A stretch of DNA of 23,772 nt from Candidatus Woesearchaeota archaeon (GTDB taxonomy: Archaea > Nanobdellota > Nanobdellia > Woesearchaeales > UBA525). The translations under genes and the position numbers were made by a program. The stretch lies in assembly GCA_018221165.1 (NCBI GenBank), contig JAAOYD010000107.1, positions 1 through 23,772 of the forward strand, written 5' to 3'. Shown here piece after piece: positions 1 to 7,573 of the stretch (its first letter is position 1; every line of letters starts with the position of its first letter). The notes beneath the pieces are model-generated. The model was given only the letters and a program-made list of their open reading frames with translations. It did no database searches and had not been told where the DNA came from.

Positions 1-635
1 ATCTCGTTCCACAACCTACTCTGGAATGCGTGCAAATACATCTTCAACAACGGAACATGCAATATGCGGATTGCGCCGACATAATCATTCGGGCTTCTCG
101 CAAGATGTTCCTCGATGCGCTTCTGATAGCGACGTTCCTTCGAGACAAGTTCGCATGCAGTCTTGAATTCCTTTCTGACAAGCGCCTCACCAACGCGCGC
201 GTTCTGTTCCTGAAAGCGTTGCTCGTCGTAATAGTTCGGGACGCAAGAAGGCATTGAGAACTCCTCATCCCCCTTGAGGTTTCTGACGGTGATAGTGAAT
301 TTATTTCCTATGAGCATACCTAAGGCAAGTGACTCAGAAACATAACCAAGGAATTCAATCTCCACATTCCCCAGTCGTATTTTTTCTATTTGTTCTTTCT
401 TTGCACCCTTGACGCTAAAGTGTTGCGTCGTGATTGCGTGCTTATCCTTCGTGCCGGCGTAGCCCACAGATTTCCGCGATATCTTCAGCTTCTCGGCCAA
501 CACTCGAGCAACATCTTCAGTATTCAACCCTTTCTTCGTTATCTTCAACAAAAGATAGTTCCCTGCTTCCTTGACAGCATAGCTTGAGAGCTCCTCAACG
601 ATGAAATCCTCGGGAACCTGCTTCAGGACGTACAT
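1..635 (-). CDS. truD: tRNA pseudouridine synthase D (partial, 3' part off the window)
   Basis: TruD-family enzymes convert a specific uridine of tRNA to pseudouridine. Reading the minus strand from the ATG at 635 gives 211 codons that run off the left edge with no stop. The family signature GYAGTKDKHAITTQ lies at residues 58-71; Asp64 sits at the family's catalytic aspartate. The N-terminal VPEDFIVEEL opening and the later NYYDEQRF and ALVRKEF segments also match archaeal TruD/Pus7 proteins. The start is supported by a TTAATAAA box centred about 26 bases upstream, the spacing for a leaderless message; an in-frame GTG five codons upstream would be too close to that box. It is divergent from the tRNA-Arg gene and probably shares the AT-rich box with it. 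Family assignment is very secure; only the C-terminal part is unseen. Confidence 0.93.
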   Translation of the reverse strand, partial: MYVLKQVPEDFIVEELSSYAVKEAGNYLLLKITKKGLNTEDVARVLAEKLKISRKSVGYAGTKDKHAITTQHFSVKGAKKEQIEKIRLGNVEIEFLGYVSESLALGMLIGNKFTITVRNLKGDEEFSMPSCVPNYYDEQRFQEQNARVGEALVRKEFKTACELVSKERRYQKRIEEHLARSPNDYVGAIRILHVPLLKMYLHAFQSRLWNE

Positions 636-655
636 GCTGAGAGGGAACACGGCAA

Positions 656-667
656 CCTTAATAAATG
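656..667. promoter_or_regulatory. Shared AT-rich box between truD and tRNA-Arg
   Basis: CCTTAATAAATG contains a TATA-like TTAATAAA at 658-665. Its centre is about 26 bases from the truD ATG on the minus strand and about 34 bases from the mature tRNA-Arg 5' end on the plus strand. No other AT-rich block exists in the 60-base gap, so one near-symmetric box probably serves both directions. Inferred from position only. Confidence 0.6.
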
Positions 668-695
668 AACTGGCCGTCCTGCAGGGTAGAATCAA

Positions 696-770
696 GGGCC
701 TGTAGCTCAGCTTGGATAGAGCACTTCCCTCCTAAGGAAGGGGTCGGGGGTTCAAATCCTCCCAGGTCCG
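696..770 (+). tRNA. tRNA-Arg (anticodon CCT)
   Basis: A complete 75-base cloverleaf. The acceptor stem is GGGCCTG (696-702) with CAGGTCC (763-769), containing one G-U pair. The D stem is GCTC (705-708) with GAGC (719-722). The anticodon stem is CTTCC (724-728) with GGAAG (736-740), and the seven-base loop carries anticodon CCT at 731-733, which reads AGG. The variable loop is five bases. The T stem is GGGGG (746-750) with CCTCC (758-762), loop TTCAAAT. The discriminator is G770. CCA is not encoded and there is no intron. A further inverted repeat begins two bases downstream. Confidence 0.96.
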
Positions 771-771
771 T

Positions 772-840
772 CGCCTTCACCGATGACGAACATTTCGCTA
801 GAAGCTTCGGCTTTGAAGAGAGTTAGCAGAGGTGAAGGCG
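772..840 (+). ncRNA. Candidate structured RNA directly behind tRNA-Arg
   Basis: CGCCTTCACC (772-781) is an exact 10-base complement of GGTGAAGGCG (831-840). Inside it GCTAG (797-801) can pair with TTAGC (823-827), and GAAGC-UUCG-GCTTT (801-814) makes a stable C(UUCG)G-capped hairpin. At the top of the long stem, 5' GAU-GA (782-786) faces GA (829-830), the arrangement seen in kink-turns bound by L7Ae, although the helix beyond it is not continuous. The stem starts one base after the tRNA 3' end, so it may be released by tRNA processing. There is no T-run, which argues against a simple terminator. It could be an sRNA, a guide RNA or a processing element. Confidence 0.4.
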
Positions 841-852
841 TCTTCTAATAAC

Positions 853-861
853 ATTAATAAA
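853..861 (+). promoter_or_regulatory. TATA box of the flippase-like gene
   Basis: ATTAATAAA is centred about 28 bases before the ATG at 885, the distance expected for a leaderless message. No Shine-Dalgarno-like sequence precedes the ATG. Confidence 0.6.
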
Positions 862-884
862 CGCTCCCTGTTCAGACCATAACG

Positions 885-1979
885 ATGGACACGAAGAAAC
901 TCCTCACACAAGCCATCATCACGAAAGCCATAGTGGGCAGCGTGCTTGGCGGACTCGCCTTGAGCATCATCCTCGTCTGGGGAGTCGGCGCAGAAGAAAT
1001 CCTCGCCACCTTTCTCCATGCAAAATGGTATCTCATCCTCGCCTACCTCACGACGAGCATCGCCATCGCCATTGCAGTCACGAAGAAATGGGCGGTAGCG
1101 CTCGACGCTTACGGCGTCAGGCTCCCCTTTGGCACATTGTTCATCTACCGGCTTATCGGCTTTGCCGTGGGCTACGTCACACCGACGGCCCACGTCGGCG
1201 GAGAACCAGTGCGTGCTATGCTCGTTGGCCAGGACGGCATCCCCTACAAGATTAGCTTCAGCGCTGTCATCGTGGACAAGCTCATCGAGCTCATGTTCAA
1301 CCTCAGCGTGTTCTTCCTCGGCGCCCTCATCATCGCGAACAGTAGCAGCTTCCCCATAGTCGCGCGGGTGAGCATCTTCATCATCAGTCTCATCCTCATC
1401 ATAGCTGCCACACTCTTCACCTATCAAGTGTTCAAGAAGAAGAAAATCTTCGTGCCACTCCTCAAGTTCCTCCGGTTCAATAAACGCAAGAACTGGGCGA
1501 AGATCAAGAAGACTGCGAACGATATGGAGCTCCTCATCGAGTTCTTCTATGCAAAGCGTAAGAAGCACTTCCACAAGAGCATCCTTCTGAACGCTATCCT
1601 CTGGTGCCTCATGTTCGCCGAGTACAAAGTAGCGTTGCTCATCCTTGGCTACGACGCTTCGTTATTTGGCATCTTCCTTTTCCTCACCGGCGTCGGAATT
1701 GCCTATAGCATCCCTATCCCTGCGGCATTAGGTGTCCTCGAACTGGGTCAGATATCAGCGGGCGCGCTCCTTGGTCTGAACGCCGCTATCGGTGTCGCAC
1801 TTGCATTCCTCATTCGCATCAGGGATCTTGCTTGGACCATCATCGGCCTTGTCATGCTCGGCTTCTATCACCTCAACATCTTCAACCTCTATGATAAGAG
1901 CCGCGCCGCCGCGAAGAAGTACAACTTCGACAAGCTTCATCCTGAGATGCGGAGCGTCATGGAAGGCATGCGGAAATGA
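885..1979 (+). CDS. Flippase-like polytopic membrane protein (UPF0104 / LPG-synthase-TM family)
   Basis: A 364-residue integral membrane protein with about eight hydrophobic segments. It carries the family hallmarks: a PTAHVGGEPVRAMLV segment near residue 103-117, equivalent to the P-x-GGEP-R motif, and near residue 280 IPIPAALGVLELGQ, equivalent to the P-x-x-G-GvvE motif. Members of this family (PF03706 type) are predicted lipid or glycolipid flippases, or transfer lysine to phosphatidylglycerol when fused to a catalytic domain; no such catalytic domain is present here. The start is fixed by a TATA box 28 bases upstream. Its stop overlaps the start of the next gene (ATGA), so it is translationally coupled to a glycosidase-like protein. 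A role in moving a lipid-linked glycan across the membrane is plausible but inferred. Confidence 0.82.
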   Translation: MDTKKLLTQAIITKAIVGSVLGGLALSIILVWGVGAEEILATFLHAKWYLILAYLTTSIAIAIAVTKKWAVALDAYGVRLPFGTLFIYRLIGFAVGYVTPTAHVGGEPVRAMLVGQDGIPYKISFSAVIVDKLIELMFNLSVFFLGALIIANSSSFPIVARVSIFIISLILIIAATLFTYQVFKKKKIFVPLLKFLRFNKRKNWAKIKKTANDMELLIEFFYAKRKKHFHKSILLNAILWCLMFAEYKVALLILGYDASLFGIFLFLTGVGIAYSIPIPAALGVLELGQISAGALLGLNAAIGVALAFLIRIRDLAWTIIGLVMLGFYHLNIFNLYDKSRAAAKKYNFDKLHPEMRSVMEGMRK

Positions 1980-3094
1980 ACCATCATGCTATCATCGAAG
2001 CGATGCGTATTGGGTTGCACGGCTTCAAATGTCATTTTACAGGTCCGAAGCGTTACGCAGGCACTGCAGAATCTATCTGTTCACAAATTATCGAAGGTTG
2101 CTGGGATCCAGCCTTAGGAATCTTCATGACTGGACAGCATAATTATCCACTTTTCTACGCGCGAGATTTTGGTATGTGTATAGATAGCTTACTCACGCTT
2201 GGTTATCGTGAACGAGTACGAGAAACGCTTACGTGGGCGATGAAATACTACAAAGAAGAAGGACGCGTGACACAGATTATCAGGCGGAATGGGAAGGCGT
2301 ATAATTTCCCAGATACCGAAAGTCCTGACGCGCTCGCCTTCGTTCTTCACAGCATCGTCGCACTTAACGATAAAGAACTCATCAAGAAATACAAACCCTT
2401 CCTAGAAAAAGAACTCGCACGATTCACAAAAGCGGTCGTCGACAAGAACGGTTTGTGCAAGCGCGGCATGCATCTCGGTGGCATGCGCGACTACGCTATC
2501 AGGGACAGCAGCTGCTACGACAATACCATGCTCGCGGCCATACAGAAGTACGCCACAAAACTAAAACTCAAAAACCCCTTAGTAAAATACAATTATGAAA
2601 AACTCCTCATCGATAACTTCTGGACTGGCTCCTACTTCAAGGACGATATGGTGAACGACGAGCTTACTGGCGACGCGAACGTCGTCCCGTTCTGGTTCCA
2701 GGTGCTGTCGAAAACAAAAGAGAAAACACTTTTCAAAAAATCATTGAAATCCATTCAGAAGCTCAAGCTCGACAAGCCGTTCACGTTGCGTTATGAACCG
2801 CACAAGAACACAAGTGTGAAAATGCATTGGATGGATCCACTCACCGGCAGCTGGGAAACAGATACTGTCTGGATTCACCTCGGTAATCTGTTCCTACAAG
2901 CAACAGCGAGACTCGACCCGAAAACAGCGAAGCGTTATCTCGCTGTCCACAAACAACTCATCGAACGTGAGCATCACTATCCTGAACTTCTGGACAAGCA
3001 CGGTAAGCCATACGCGGCGCTATTCCTCCATGCCGACGACAGCATGCTCTGGGCGTGTAACTATCTTGTTCTTGCAAAAGAATTCAAACTCTAA
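1976..3094 (+). CDS. Six-hairpin (alpha/alpha)6-type glycosidase-like protein
   Basis: A 372-residue soluble protein without signal peptide or membrane helix. The pattern of alternating helices with conserved aromatic and acidic clusters (YARDFGMCIDSLLTLG near residue 61, FPDTESPDALAFVLHSI near 111, MRDYAIRDSSCYDNTMLAA near 170, LTGSWETDTVWIHLGNLF near 286) resembles six-hairpin glycosidases such as GH15 glucoamylases and trehalases. I cannot name the substrate or point with certainty to the catalytic acids; Asp64, Glu115/Asp118 and Asp171 are candidates. The ATG lies in an ATGA overlap with the flippase-like gene, which fits a two-gene transcript. The 3' end overlaps the convergent PHP gene by four bases. 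Alternatively it could be a non-catalytic glycan-binding relative. Confidence 0.6.
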   Translation: MNHHAIIEAMRIGLHGFKCHFTGPKRYAGTAESICSQIIEGCWDPALGIFMTGQHNYPLFYARDFGMCIDSLLTLGYRERVRETLTWAMKYYKEEGRVTQIIRRNGKAYNFPDTESPDALAFVLHSIVALNDKELIKKYKPFLEKELARFTKAVVDKNGLCKRGMHLGGMRDYAIRDSSCYDNTMLAAIQKYATKLKLKNPLVKYNYEKLLIDNFWTGSYFKDDMVNDELTGDANVVPFWFQVLSKTKEKTLFKKSLKSIQKLKLDKPFTLRYEPHKNTSVKMHWMDPLTGSWETDTVWIHLGNLFLQATARLDPKTAKRYLAVHKQLIEREHHYPELLDKHGKPYAALFLHADDSMLWACNYLVLAKEFKL

Positions 3095-3927
3095 AGACGC
3101 AATGCCTTCTTCGGCAACCGTACAGCTTTCTTGAGGCCGCCGGTGACGCCTTTCTGGATTTTCACTTTCACAGAACCAGTGGCGTAGCTTAGAGCGCGCT
3201 CGTGCTGCTTCTGTTCTGTCCCCACTACATGAACATGACCGCGTCGAATATTGTCGAGATGTCCTTTCATGGAGGAAGCCTTGCTTGCGGTCACACCGTT
3301 TCCTAAAGATTTCAGGATGTGACCGTCGCTCCCCCCAGCCATGCCTTTCCCTAATTGCACTGCCCAACCTAGCGCTGACAAATTCGCTCTCCTCGTGACT
3401 TGACCATTGAAGACCTCGACGCTGTCAAAACCTTCCATAAGTGGTCGGTACTTCTTCCGACGAAAGAAGAGATATGCACGTCGCGGCTGCGCAGCGAACG
3501 GGTGTGGCATGTGCACGATGCATCGCTCTTCATCCAACCACAGCATGAGGTCACGCATCTTGTAAGGTGTGCGAGACGAACGAAGGGCGTTCTTATCCTT
3601 CAAACCAGGAGCAATACGCTTGTTGAAAAACCGTTCGAGTTCTGCATCCTTATAGAAGTAAGCGATGACTTCCTTGCCTTCCTTACTGCAGAGCTCAACG
3701 CCGGGAATCACAGGAGCGTCTTTGTACTTCCGGGCTTCTATCACACCACCAATCTTGTTGTGATCGGTAAAAGCCACCCAGATACCGAGCTTGCGTGCCT
3801 TTGTGATGATATCCTTCACTTTTGTTTTGCAGTCATGGCTGTAGCTCGTGTGGAAATGCATATCCGCGACGAAACCCTCCTTGCGCAATGCTGCCAGATC
3901 AGGGGCTTCGTGATCAACCCGAAGCAT
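3091..3927 (-). CDS. PHP-domain metal-dependent phosphoesterase
   Basis: A 278-residue protein with the full PHP metal-binding set: DMHFHTSYSHD (residues 22-32, His24/His26), TDHN (54-57), GVELCS near residue 77 (Glu), a MPHPF histidine in the middle, and GGSDGH near the C-terminal third (Asp and His). PHP proteins hydrolyse phosphate esters (histidinol-phosphate phosphatase, RNase AM/TrpH-like enzymes, polymerase editing domains); which substrate is used here cannot be told. A basic 25-residue tail (KVKIQKG...LPKKALRL) follows the domain. The start is supported by a TATA box 26 bases upstream, lying immediately after the stop of the lipid operon. Its TAG stop overlaps the TAA of the convergent gene within CTAA. 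Confidence 0.85.
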   Translation of the reverse strand: MLRVDHEAPDLAALRKEGFVADMHFHTSYSHDCKTKVKDIITKARKLGIWVAFTDHNKIGGVIEARKYKDAPVIPGVELCSKEGKEVIAYFYKDAELERFFNKRIAPGLKDKNALRSSRTPYKMRDLMLWLDEERCIVHMPHPFAAQPRRAYLFFRRKKYRPLMEGFDSVEVFNGQVTRRANLSALGWAVQLGKGMAGGSDGHILKSLGNGVTASKASSMKGHLDNIRRGHVHVVGTEQKQHERALSYATGSVKVKIQKGVTGGLKKAVRLPKKALRL

Positions 3928-3948
3928 AGAGAAACAGGCGAAAACCGC

Positions 3949-3958
3949 GTTTATATGG
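3949..3958 (-). promoter_or_regulatory. TATA box of the PHP gene
   Basis: Minus-strand CCATATAAAC is centred 26 bases before the ATG at 3927. It sits nine bases past the stop of the CDP-archaeol synthase gene, so the PHP gene is probably a separate leaderless transcript and not the last gene of the lipid operon. Confidence 0.65.
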
Positions 3959-3966
3959 TTTTGGTT

Positions 3967-4509
3967 TCAGAACTTCTCTCTCATGAGGCCGAGCTTCCAG
4001 CCGAACCAGTGAGAGCCGGCTGCGAGGAGGGCGTTGATCACAAGGAGGAACGCAATTGCGGTCCAGCCAGGCCAGAATACCCAGAACGATATGAGCAAGG
4101 CACCGACGGTGTAGTCGATCTGATCGAATGGTACCCAAGGCTTTCCAGGTTTGATGCCGAACCGGCGCTTGAACAATGATTTACCTACATCACCGATGAA
4201 AATCGCGCCGAACGCGAGGAGGAAGCCGTACCACCATGGCAGCGTTGTGTAGGGGATGAGTGGTGTGGTGACCATGTCGGTAAGGATGTACTTCTGGAGT
4301 AGGAAGACGAATCCGCCGAGTACCGTGCCGCCGATGACGCCACGCCAGGTCTTGTTCAAACCAAGCAAGCGCTTACCTTTCCATTTCGCGCCCAGGTCGA
4401 CCGCCACATCCCATCCAGGGAAAAGCTTCTTCAGTAGTGGCGGCGACGCGTTCGCGATGTATGCAGGCAGGAACCAGTACAGTAGTTGCAGGAACACCAT
4501 AATCACCAT
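3967..4509 (-). CDS. carS: CDP-archaeol synthase (CDP-2,3-bis-O-geranylgeranyl-sn-glycerol synthase)
   Basis: CarS activates the unsaturated archaeal diether phosphate with CTP to give CDP-archaeol, the branch point for all archaeal polar lipids. The 180-residue protein is a polytopic membrane protein with the family segments YIANASPP near residue 17, LLGLNKTWRG near 48, and the catalytic GDVGKSLFKRRFGIKPGKPW followed by PFDQIDYTVGALL. I choose the ATG at 4509, which overlaps the preceding synthase stop by seven bases. The longer open frame from 4575 adds a Cys/His/Ser-rich leader that does not look like the family and would overlap the upstream gene deeply. Its product is the substrate of the synthase encoded just before it, which supports an operon. 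Confidence 0.92.
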   Translation of the reverse strand: MVIMVFLQLLYWFLPAYIANASPPLLKKLFPGWDVAVDLGAKWKGKRLLGLNKTWRGVIGGTVLGGFVFLLQKYILTDMVTTPLIPYTTLPWWYGFLLAFGAIFIGDVGKSLFKRRFGIKPGKPWVPFDQIDYTVGALLISFWVFWPGWTAIAFLLVINALLAAGSHWFGWKLGLMREKF

Positions 4510-5057
4510 TTCGGCACTTTGATTGTGCTTACCATAAGAGCGGCCATGAGGAGTGCAACAAGAGCAAACACCCATTGTTGCAGCGGGATGAAGGTGACTG
4601 CGAGCAACACGAATGCTGCTACGGGAACTGGAATGCCTGCGTAGCTCTTGCCGACAGTTTCGCCAGTCTTGAGCAGGTTGAAGCGCGCCAATCGAAATGC
4701 AGCCGCGACCGCATAGATGGCTGCTGCTGCGAGGACGAGGTCATCGCCAGGATACAAAGTAAGGAGGATGACTCCTGGCGCGACGCCAAATGTGACGACA
4801 TCAGCTAAGGAGTCGAGTTCGCGGCCGAAGTCGTGCGCAAGATTGTATGCTCGAGCAATCTTGCCGTCGAAATAGTCGAAGAGCATGCCTGCCGCGACGA
4901 GAACTATCGCGACGGTTATCTCACCTTTGATTGCGCTGAAGATCGCAGCGATGCCTGCGCAGAGATTGAGTGCGGTAATCAAATCAGGGAAGGTAATTTC
5001 GAAGCCTGCTTTCGTAATAACGGGGAATGATTCATTCTTCTTTAGTTTCTTCACCAT
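4503..5057 (-). CDS. pssA: Archaetidylserine synthase (CDP-alcohol phosphatidyltransferase family)
   Basis: The enzyme swaps CMP in CDP-archaeol for L-serine, giving archaetidylserine. The 184-residue membrane protein contains the complete CDP-alcohol phosphatidyltransferase signature: Asp64-Gly65-x2-Ala68-Arg69-x8-Gly78-x3-Asp82-x3-Asp86, with all three catalytic or metal-binding aspartates intact. The serine specificity is inferred from the adjacent decarboxylase and from the short PssA-like length; an inositol-phosphate acceptor cannot be excluded from the motif alone. The start ATG overlaps the decarboxylase stop by seven bases, and its own stop overlaps carS in the same way: both junctions read AAATGGTGA. 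Confidence 0.88.
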   Translation of the reverse strand: MVKKLKKNESFPVITKAGFEITFPDLITALNLCAGIAAIFSAIKGEITVAIVLVAAGMLFDYFDGKIARAYNLAHDFGRELDSLADVVTFGVAPGVILLTLYPGDDLVLAAAAIYAVAAAFRLARFNLLKTGETVGKSYAGIPVPVAAFVLLAVTFIPLQQWVFALVALLMAALMVSTIKVPKW

Positions 5058-5677
5058 TTCGCAATCACCGTCTCGCCATCGACAACTACATCTCCTGGTT
5101 TCGCCAGCACTTTCGCTTTGCTTGAAAGCAGCAACGCAACTTGGCTACCAAGATTAATGAACCCAATCACTGAGCCCTTTTCAACTTTTTCATTCTTGTG
5201 AACATGGCAGATGATGCGACGTGCAAGCACTCCTGCGATTTGGACAATCTTAATTTTTCCATGTTTGGTCTTCATGAGTATTTCGTTACGTTCGTTCTGT
5301 AAGGTCAAAAGTTTCTCTGCGTCCTTCACTGCATTGAAGAACTTTCCGTGTTCGTGATGGGTCTTCATAACTTCTCCTTTCATCGGTGCGCGCTGGAAGT
5401 GGACGTGCATTGGCGTCATGACGATGAGGACGAACCAGCCTTTCTTCGCCACGTCCCGCGCGAGGAACTCAACCGAACCTTTATTCCATTTCTTCACCTT
5501 TACCGTCGAGGTGTCGAACTTCTGAACCACCGCGACCGTGCCGTTGGCTGGACTAACCACAACATCACCTTTTGGCGTTTTCCGTTTTGGTCGTCGGCAG
5601 AACCAGTAGCGCCAGAATAGTAAGGAGAGGATGATAAGAGAGACGATGATGAGGACGAACCATGCGAGTAATGTCAT
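5051..5677 (-). CDS. asd: Archaetidylserine decarboxylase (pyruvoyl-dependent, PSD family)
   Basis: Decarboxylates archaetidylserine to archaetidylethanolamine. The 208-residue protein starts with a membrane helix (residues 3-24), followed by a beta-rich domain with SPANGTV near residue 41, MTPMHVHFQRAP (the conserved HVHxxRxP motif) and a C-terminal LGSQV. By family rule, cleavage between Gly177 and Ser178 would turn Ser178 into the pyruvoyl prosthetic group. The usual T or S after this serine is Gln here, as also tolerated in short PSD forms. The ATG overlaps the gatE stop (ATGA) and its stop overlaps the synthase start. The order decarboxylase - synthase - CarS covers three consecutive steps. 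Confidence 0.87.
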   Translation of the reverse strand: MTLLAWFVLIIVSLIILSLLFWRYWFCRRPKRKTPKGDVVVSPANGTVAVVQKFDTSTVKVKKWNKGSVEFLARDVAKKGWFVLIVMTPMHVHFQRAPMKGEVMKTHHEHGKFFNAVKDAEKLLTLQNERNEILMKTKHGKIKIVQIAGVLARRIICHVHKNEKVEKGSVIGFINLGSQVALLLSSKAKVLAKPGDVVVDGETVIAKW

Positions 5678-7512
5678 TTTTTCTTCGTATGCTTCTTGAG
5701 GAGTGCCATGACTGTCTTACCTGAGGCTTTGCCGCGCAGCTTCGCCATCGCCTGGCCCATGAGAGCGTTGACTGGCGCCTTCGGATCTGCCTTGATGACG
5801 GCCTTAACAACCTTCTCAACTTCCTTGTCATCAACAGCTGCATATTTTGAGAAGTTGGGCTCGTGGCCGTCTGCCACCTGAACCATGAGTTCCATGACTG
5901 CTTCGGCAGGTATAGCTTTCTCGTTCACTTTTGTCAAAATAGCTTTGAGTTCAGCGTCGTGGAGTTCTAGGTTGAACTCTTTCTTGTATCGTTTCTTAAT
6001 CTCTTTCGGTGTGACGAGCATTGATGAGGCGATGAATGCAGGGTTAAGTTTCGGGAACTGTTTCACATACGTATCGAACGCAATGCCTTCTCTCAGAATT
6101 TCTTTTGCGTGCTCTTGCTGTATCTTGTATTTTTTCACCAGATTCTGTTCTTGTTCCTTGAGCGGTTTCGGGACGACAACTGAAGCTGCATCGGTTTGCA
6201 CCCTCGGAATGTCGGTTTCTGGATACATGCGCGCTGCGCCAGGCATCGGACGCAAGAATGTGGACGTGCCATCAGCGTTCGCCTTGCGCACTTCGCCAGG
6301 GACGCCGTGGAGCAATTTCTCAAGGCGAGGGATGATGAGGAAAGCGAAGCATTCCTCAATGCGCGTCTTCTCGCCAAGCAGCAAGATGAACGCGTCGTCC
6401 TTCTGCACTTTGAGCTTGCGCTTAATCGCAGTAATCATGCCTTTCGTGAGCTTGTACTTATCGAGTTTCTCGTCGCTGTGAATCAACCCACCGAAACCCA
6501 TAACTTTAGCGTACCCCGCAATCTCGGTGCCGAGTCTGTAGCCAGGAAACAGCTCCGTACCAAACAAACCACCGAAGCGTGGAATAACGATACCAATCAA
6601 TGCTTGTCCTTTACTAATACCCGAACCAACAAATCCTTTCACACCCTTAACGAGCATAGTCATATCATGCGGTGGCGGCAAGAATATCTCAGTCAGGCCT
6701 CGTTGCTGCAGTTCTTTCTTCATCTTCAACAGCCCTTCTTGGCGTCGCGCCTCGTTCTCAGTGAGCGTCGGGAGCATCTTCAGGTCTTGCGCACCCTTAA
6801 TCTCGACACGAGTCCCGCCTTTGATAGAAACATTGAGGTCCTGCCTAATAGTGCCGAGACCACGCTTGCACGCGCCAGTACTCCGTAACAACATGCCAAT
6901 CTCCGCCGCCACGTCTTTCGCCATGTCTGGCGTTGTGATATCAGGATCAGTCGCCAACTCAACGAGTGGAATACCCAAGCGAGAAAGATTATAGACGTCC
7001 TCATCGGCCTTGCGCTCGACAATTTTACACGCGTCTTCTTCAAGACAGAGCGTTTGGACGCCCACTTTGCTCTCTGGCAACACACCACCAATTGCGACGA
7101 GCGCGGTTCGTTGGAAACCTGAGGTATTAGAGCCATCGACAACCGTCTTGCGCATCACGTGCACAGTGTCGAGAATAGTGGCGTCGACGAGCTTGGCAAG
7201 CTGCAAAGCAGCAACAACAGCCTTGTCGTTCATCGGATGCGGTGGCTCTTCATCAAGTTCGACAAGACAGGTCGTGTCTTTATAGCCATAATAGCGGAAG
7301 CGCTTCGCCTTTACTTGCTCATGAGCGGCGGCTCGATCGACCTCACCAGTCTCTCCAGCGCTTGCTCTGAGATAGCGAACCACCTCAAAATCAGGCGCGT
7401 CCTCCTCGATGACGCTAGGACAACGACAGAAGAGCTTACCAGTAGCTAATTGCTGATGTATCTCGAGTCCGCACTTGAGACCGAGCTTGTCGATACCTTC
7501 CTCCTTCACCAT
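5674..7512 (-). CDS. gatE: Glutamyl-tRNA(Gln) amidotransferase subunit E
   Basis: GatE binds mischarged Glu-tRNA(Gln), phosphorylates the glutamate and accepts ammonia from GatD, yielding Gln-tRNA(Gln) in the cytoplasm of archaea. The 612 residues match the usual length. Visible family segments are GLKCGLEIHQQLATGKLFCRCP (within residues 11-32), a LDEEPPHPMN segment, DGSNTSGFQRT near residue 126, DLNVSIKGGTRVEIKGAQ near 224, and an Asp-RS-like insertion. The C-terminal tRNA-binding YqeY-like domain contains VNALMGQAMAKLRGKASG near residue 580. A TATA box 25 bases before the ATG suggests a leaderless transcript that also carries the three lipid genes. The partner gatD lies 5 kb away on the other strand. 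Confidence 0.96.
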   Translation of the reverse strand: MVKEEGIDKLGLKCGLEIHQQLATGKLFCRCPSVIEEDAPDFEVVRYLRASAGETGEVDRAAAHEQVKAKRFRYYGYKDTTCLVELDEEPPHPMNDKAVVAALQLAKLVDATILDTVHVMRKTVVDGSNTSGFQRTALVAIGGVLPESKVGVQTLCLEEDACKIVERKADEDVYNLSRLGIPLVELATDPDITTPDMAKDVAAEIGMLLRSTGACKRGLGTIRQDLNVSIKGGTRVEIKGAQDLKMLPTLTENEARRQEGLLKMKKELQQRGLTEIFLPPPHDMTMLVKGVKGFVGSGISKGQALIGIVIPRFGGLFGTELFPGYRLGTEIAGYAKVMGFGGLIHSDEKLDKYKLTKGMITAIKRKLKVQKDDAFILLLGEKTRIEECFAFLIIPRLEKLLHGVPGEVRKANADGTSTFLRPMPGAARMYPETDIPRVQTDAASVVVPKPLKEQEQNLVKKYKIQQEHAKEILREGIAFDTYVKQFPKLNPAFIASSMLVTPKEIKKRYKKEFNLELHDAELKAILTKVNEKAIPAEAVMELMVQVADGHEPNFSKYAAVDDKEVEKVVKAVIKADPKAPVNALMGQAMAKLRGKASGKTVMALLKKHTKKK

Positions 7513-7532
7513 GCTTTACCACAATCTGGGAA

Positions 7533-7541
7533 CGTTTAAAT
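7533..7541 (-). promoter_or_regulatory. TATA box of the gatE-lipid operon
   Basis: Minus-strand CATTTAAAC is centred 25 bases before the gatE ATG at 7512. It lies back to back with the cdc48 promoter in a 116-base divergent gap. Confidence 0.65.
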
Positions 7542-7573
7542 GTTTTTCTTCGTCGACAAAACCCAGCACAAAC

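Noticed and set aside
798..1574. Long open frame on the minus strand opposite the flippase-like gene
   Set aside because: Its predicted protein is an acidic His/Glu/Asp-rich string typical of an antisense shadow of a membrane-protein gene; the plus-strand gene has family motifs and a TATA box.
3400..4179. Plus-strand open frame of 259 codons
   Set aside because: It runs antisense across the PHP gene and the 3' end of carS, both of which show conserved active-site motifs; no promoter or domain supports it.
4510..4575. Upstream extension of carS to an ATG at 4575
   Set aside because: The added 22 residues (Cys/His/Ser-rich) do not fit the membrane helix start of the family and would lie deep within the synthase gene; the ATG at 4509 has the coupling overlap.
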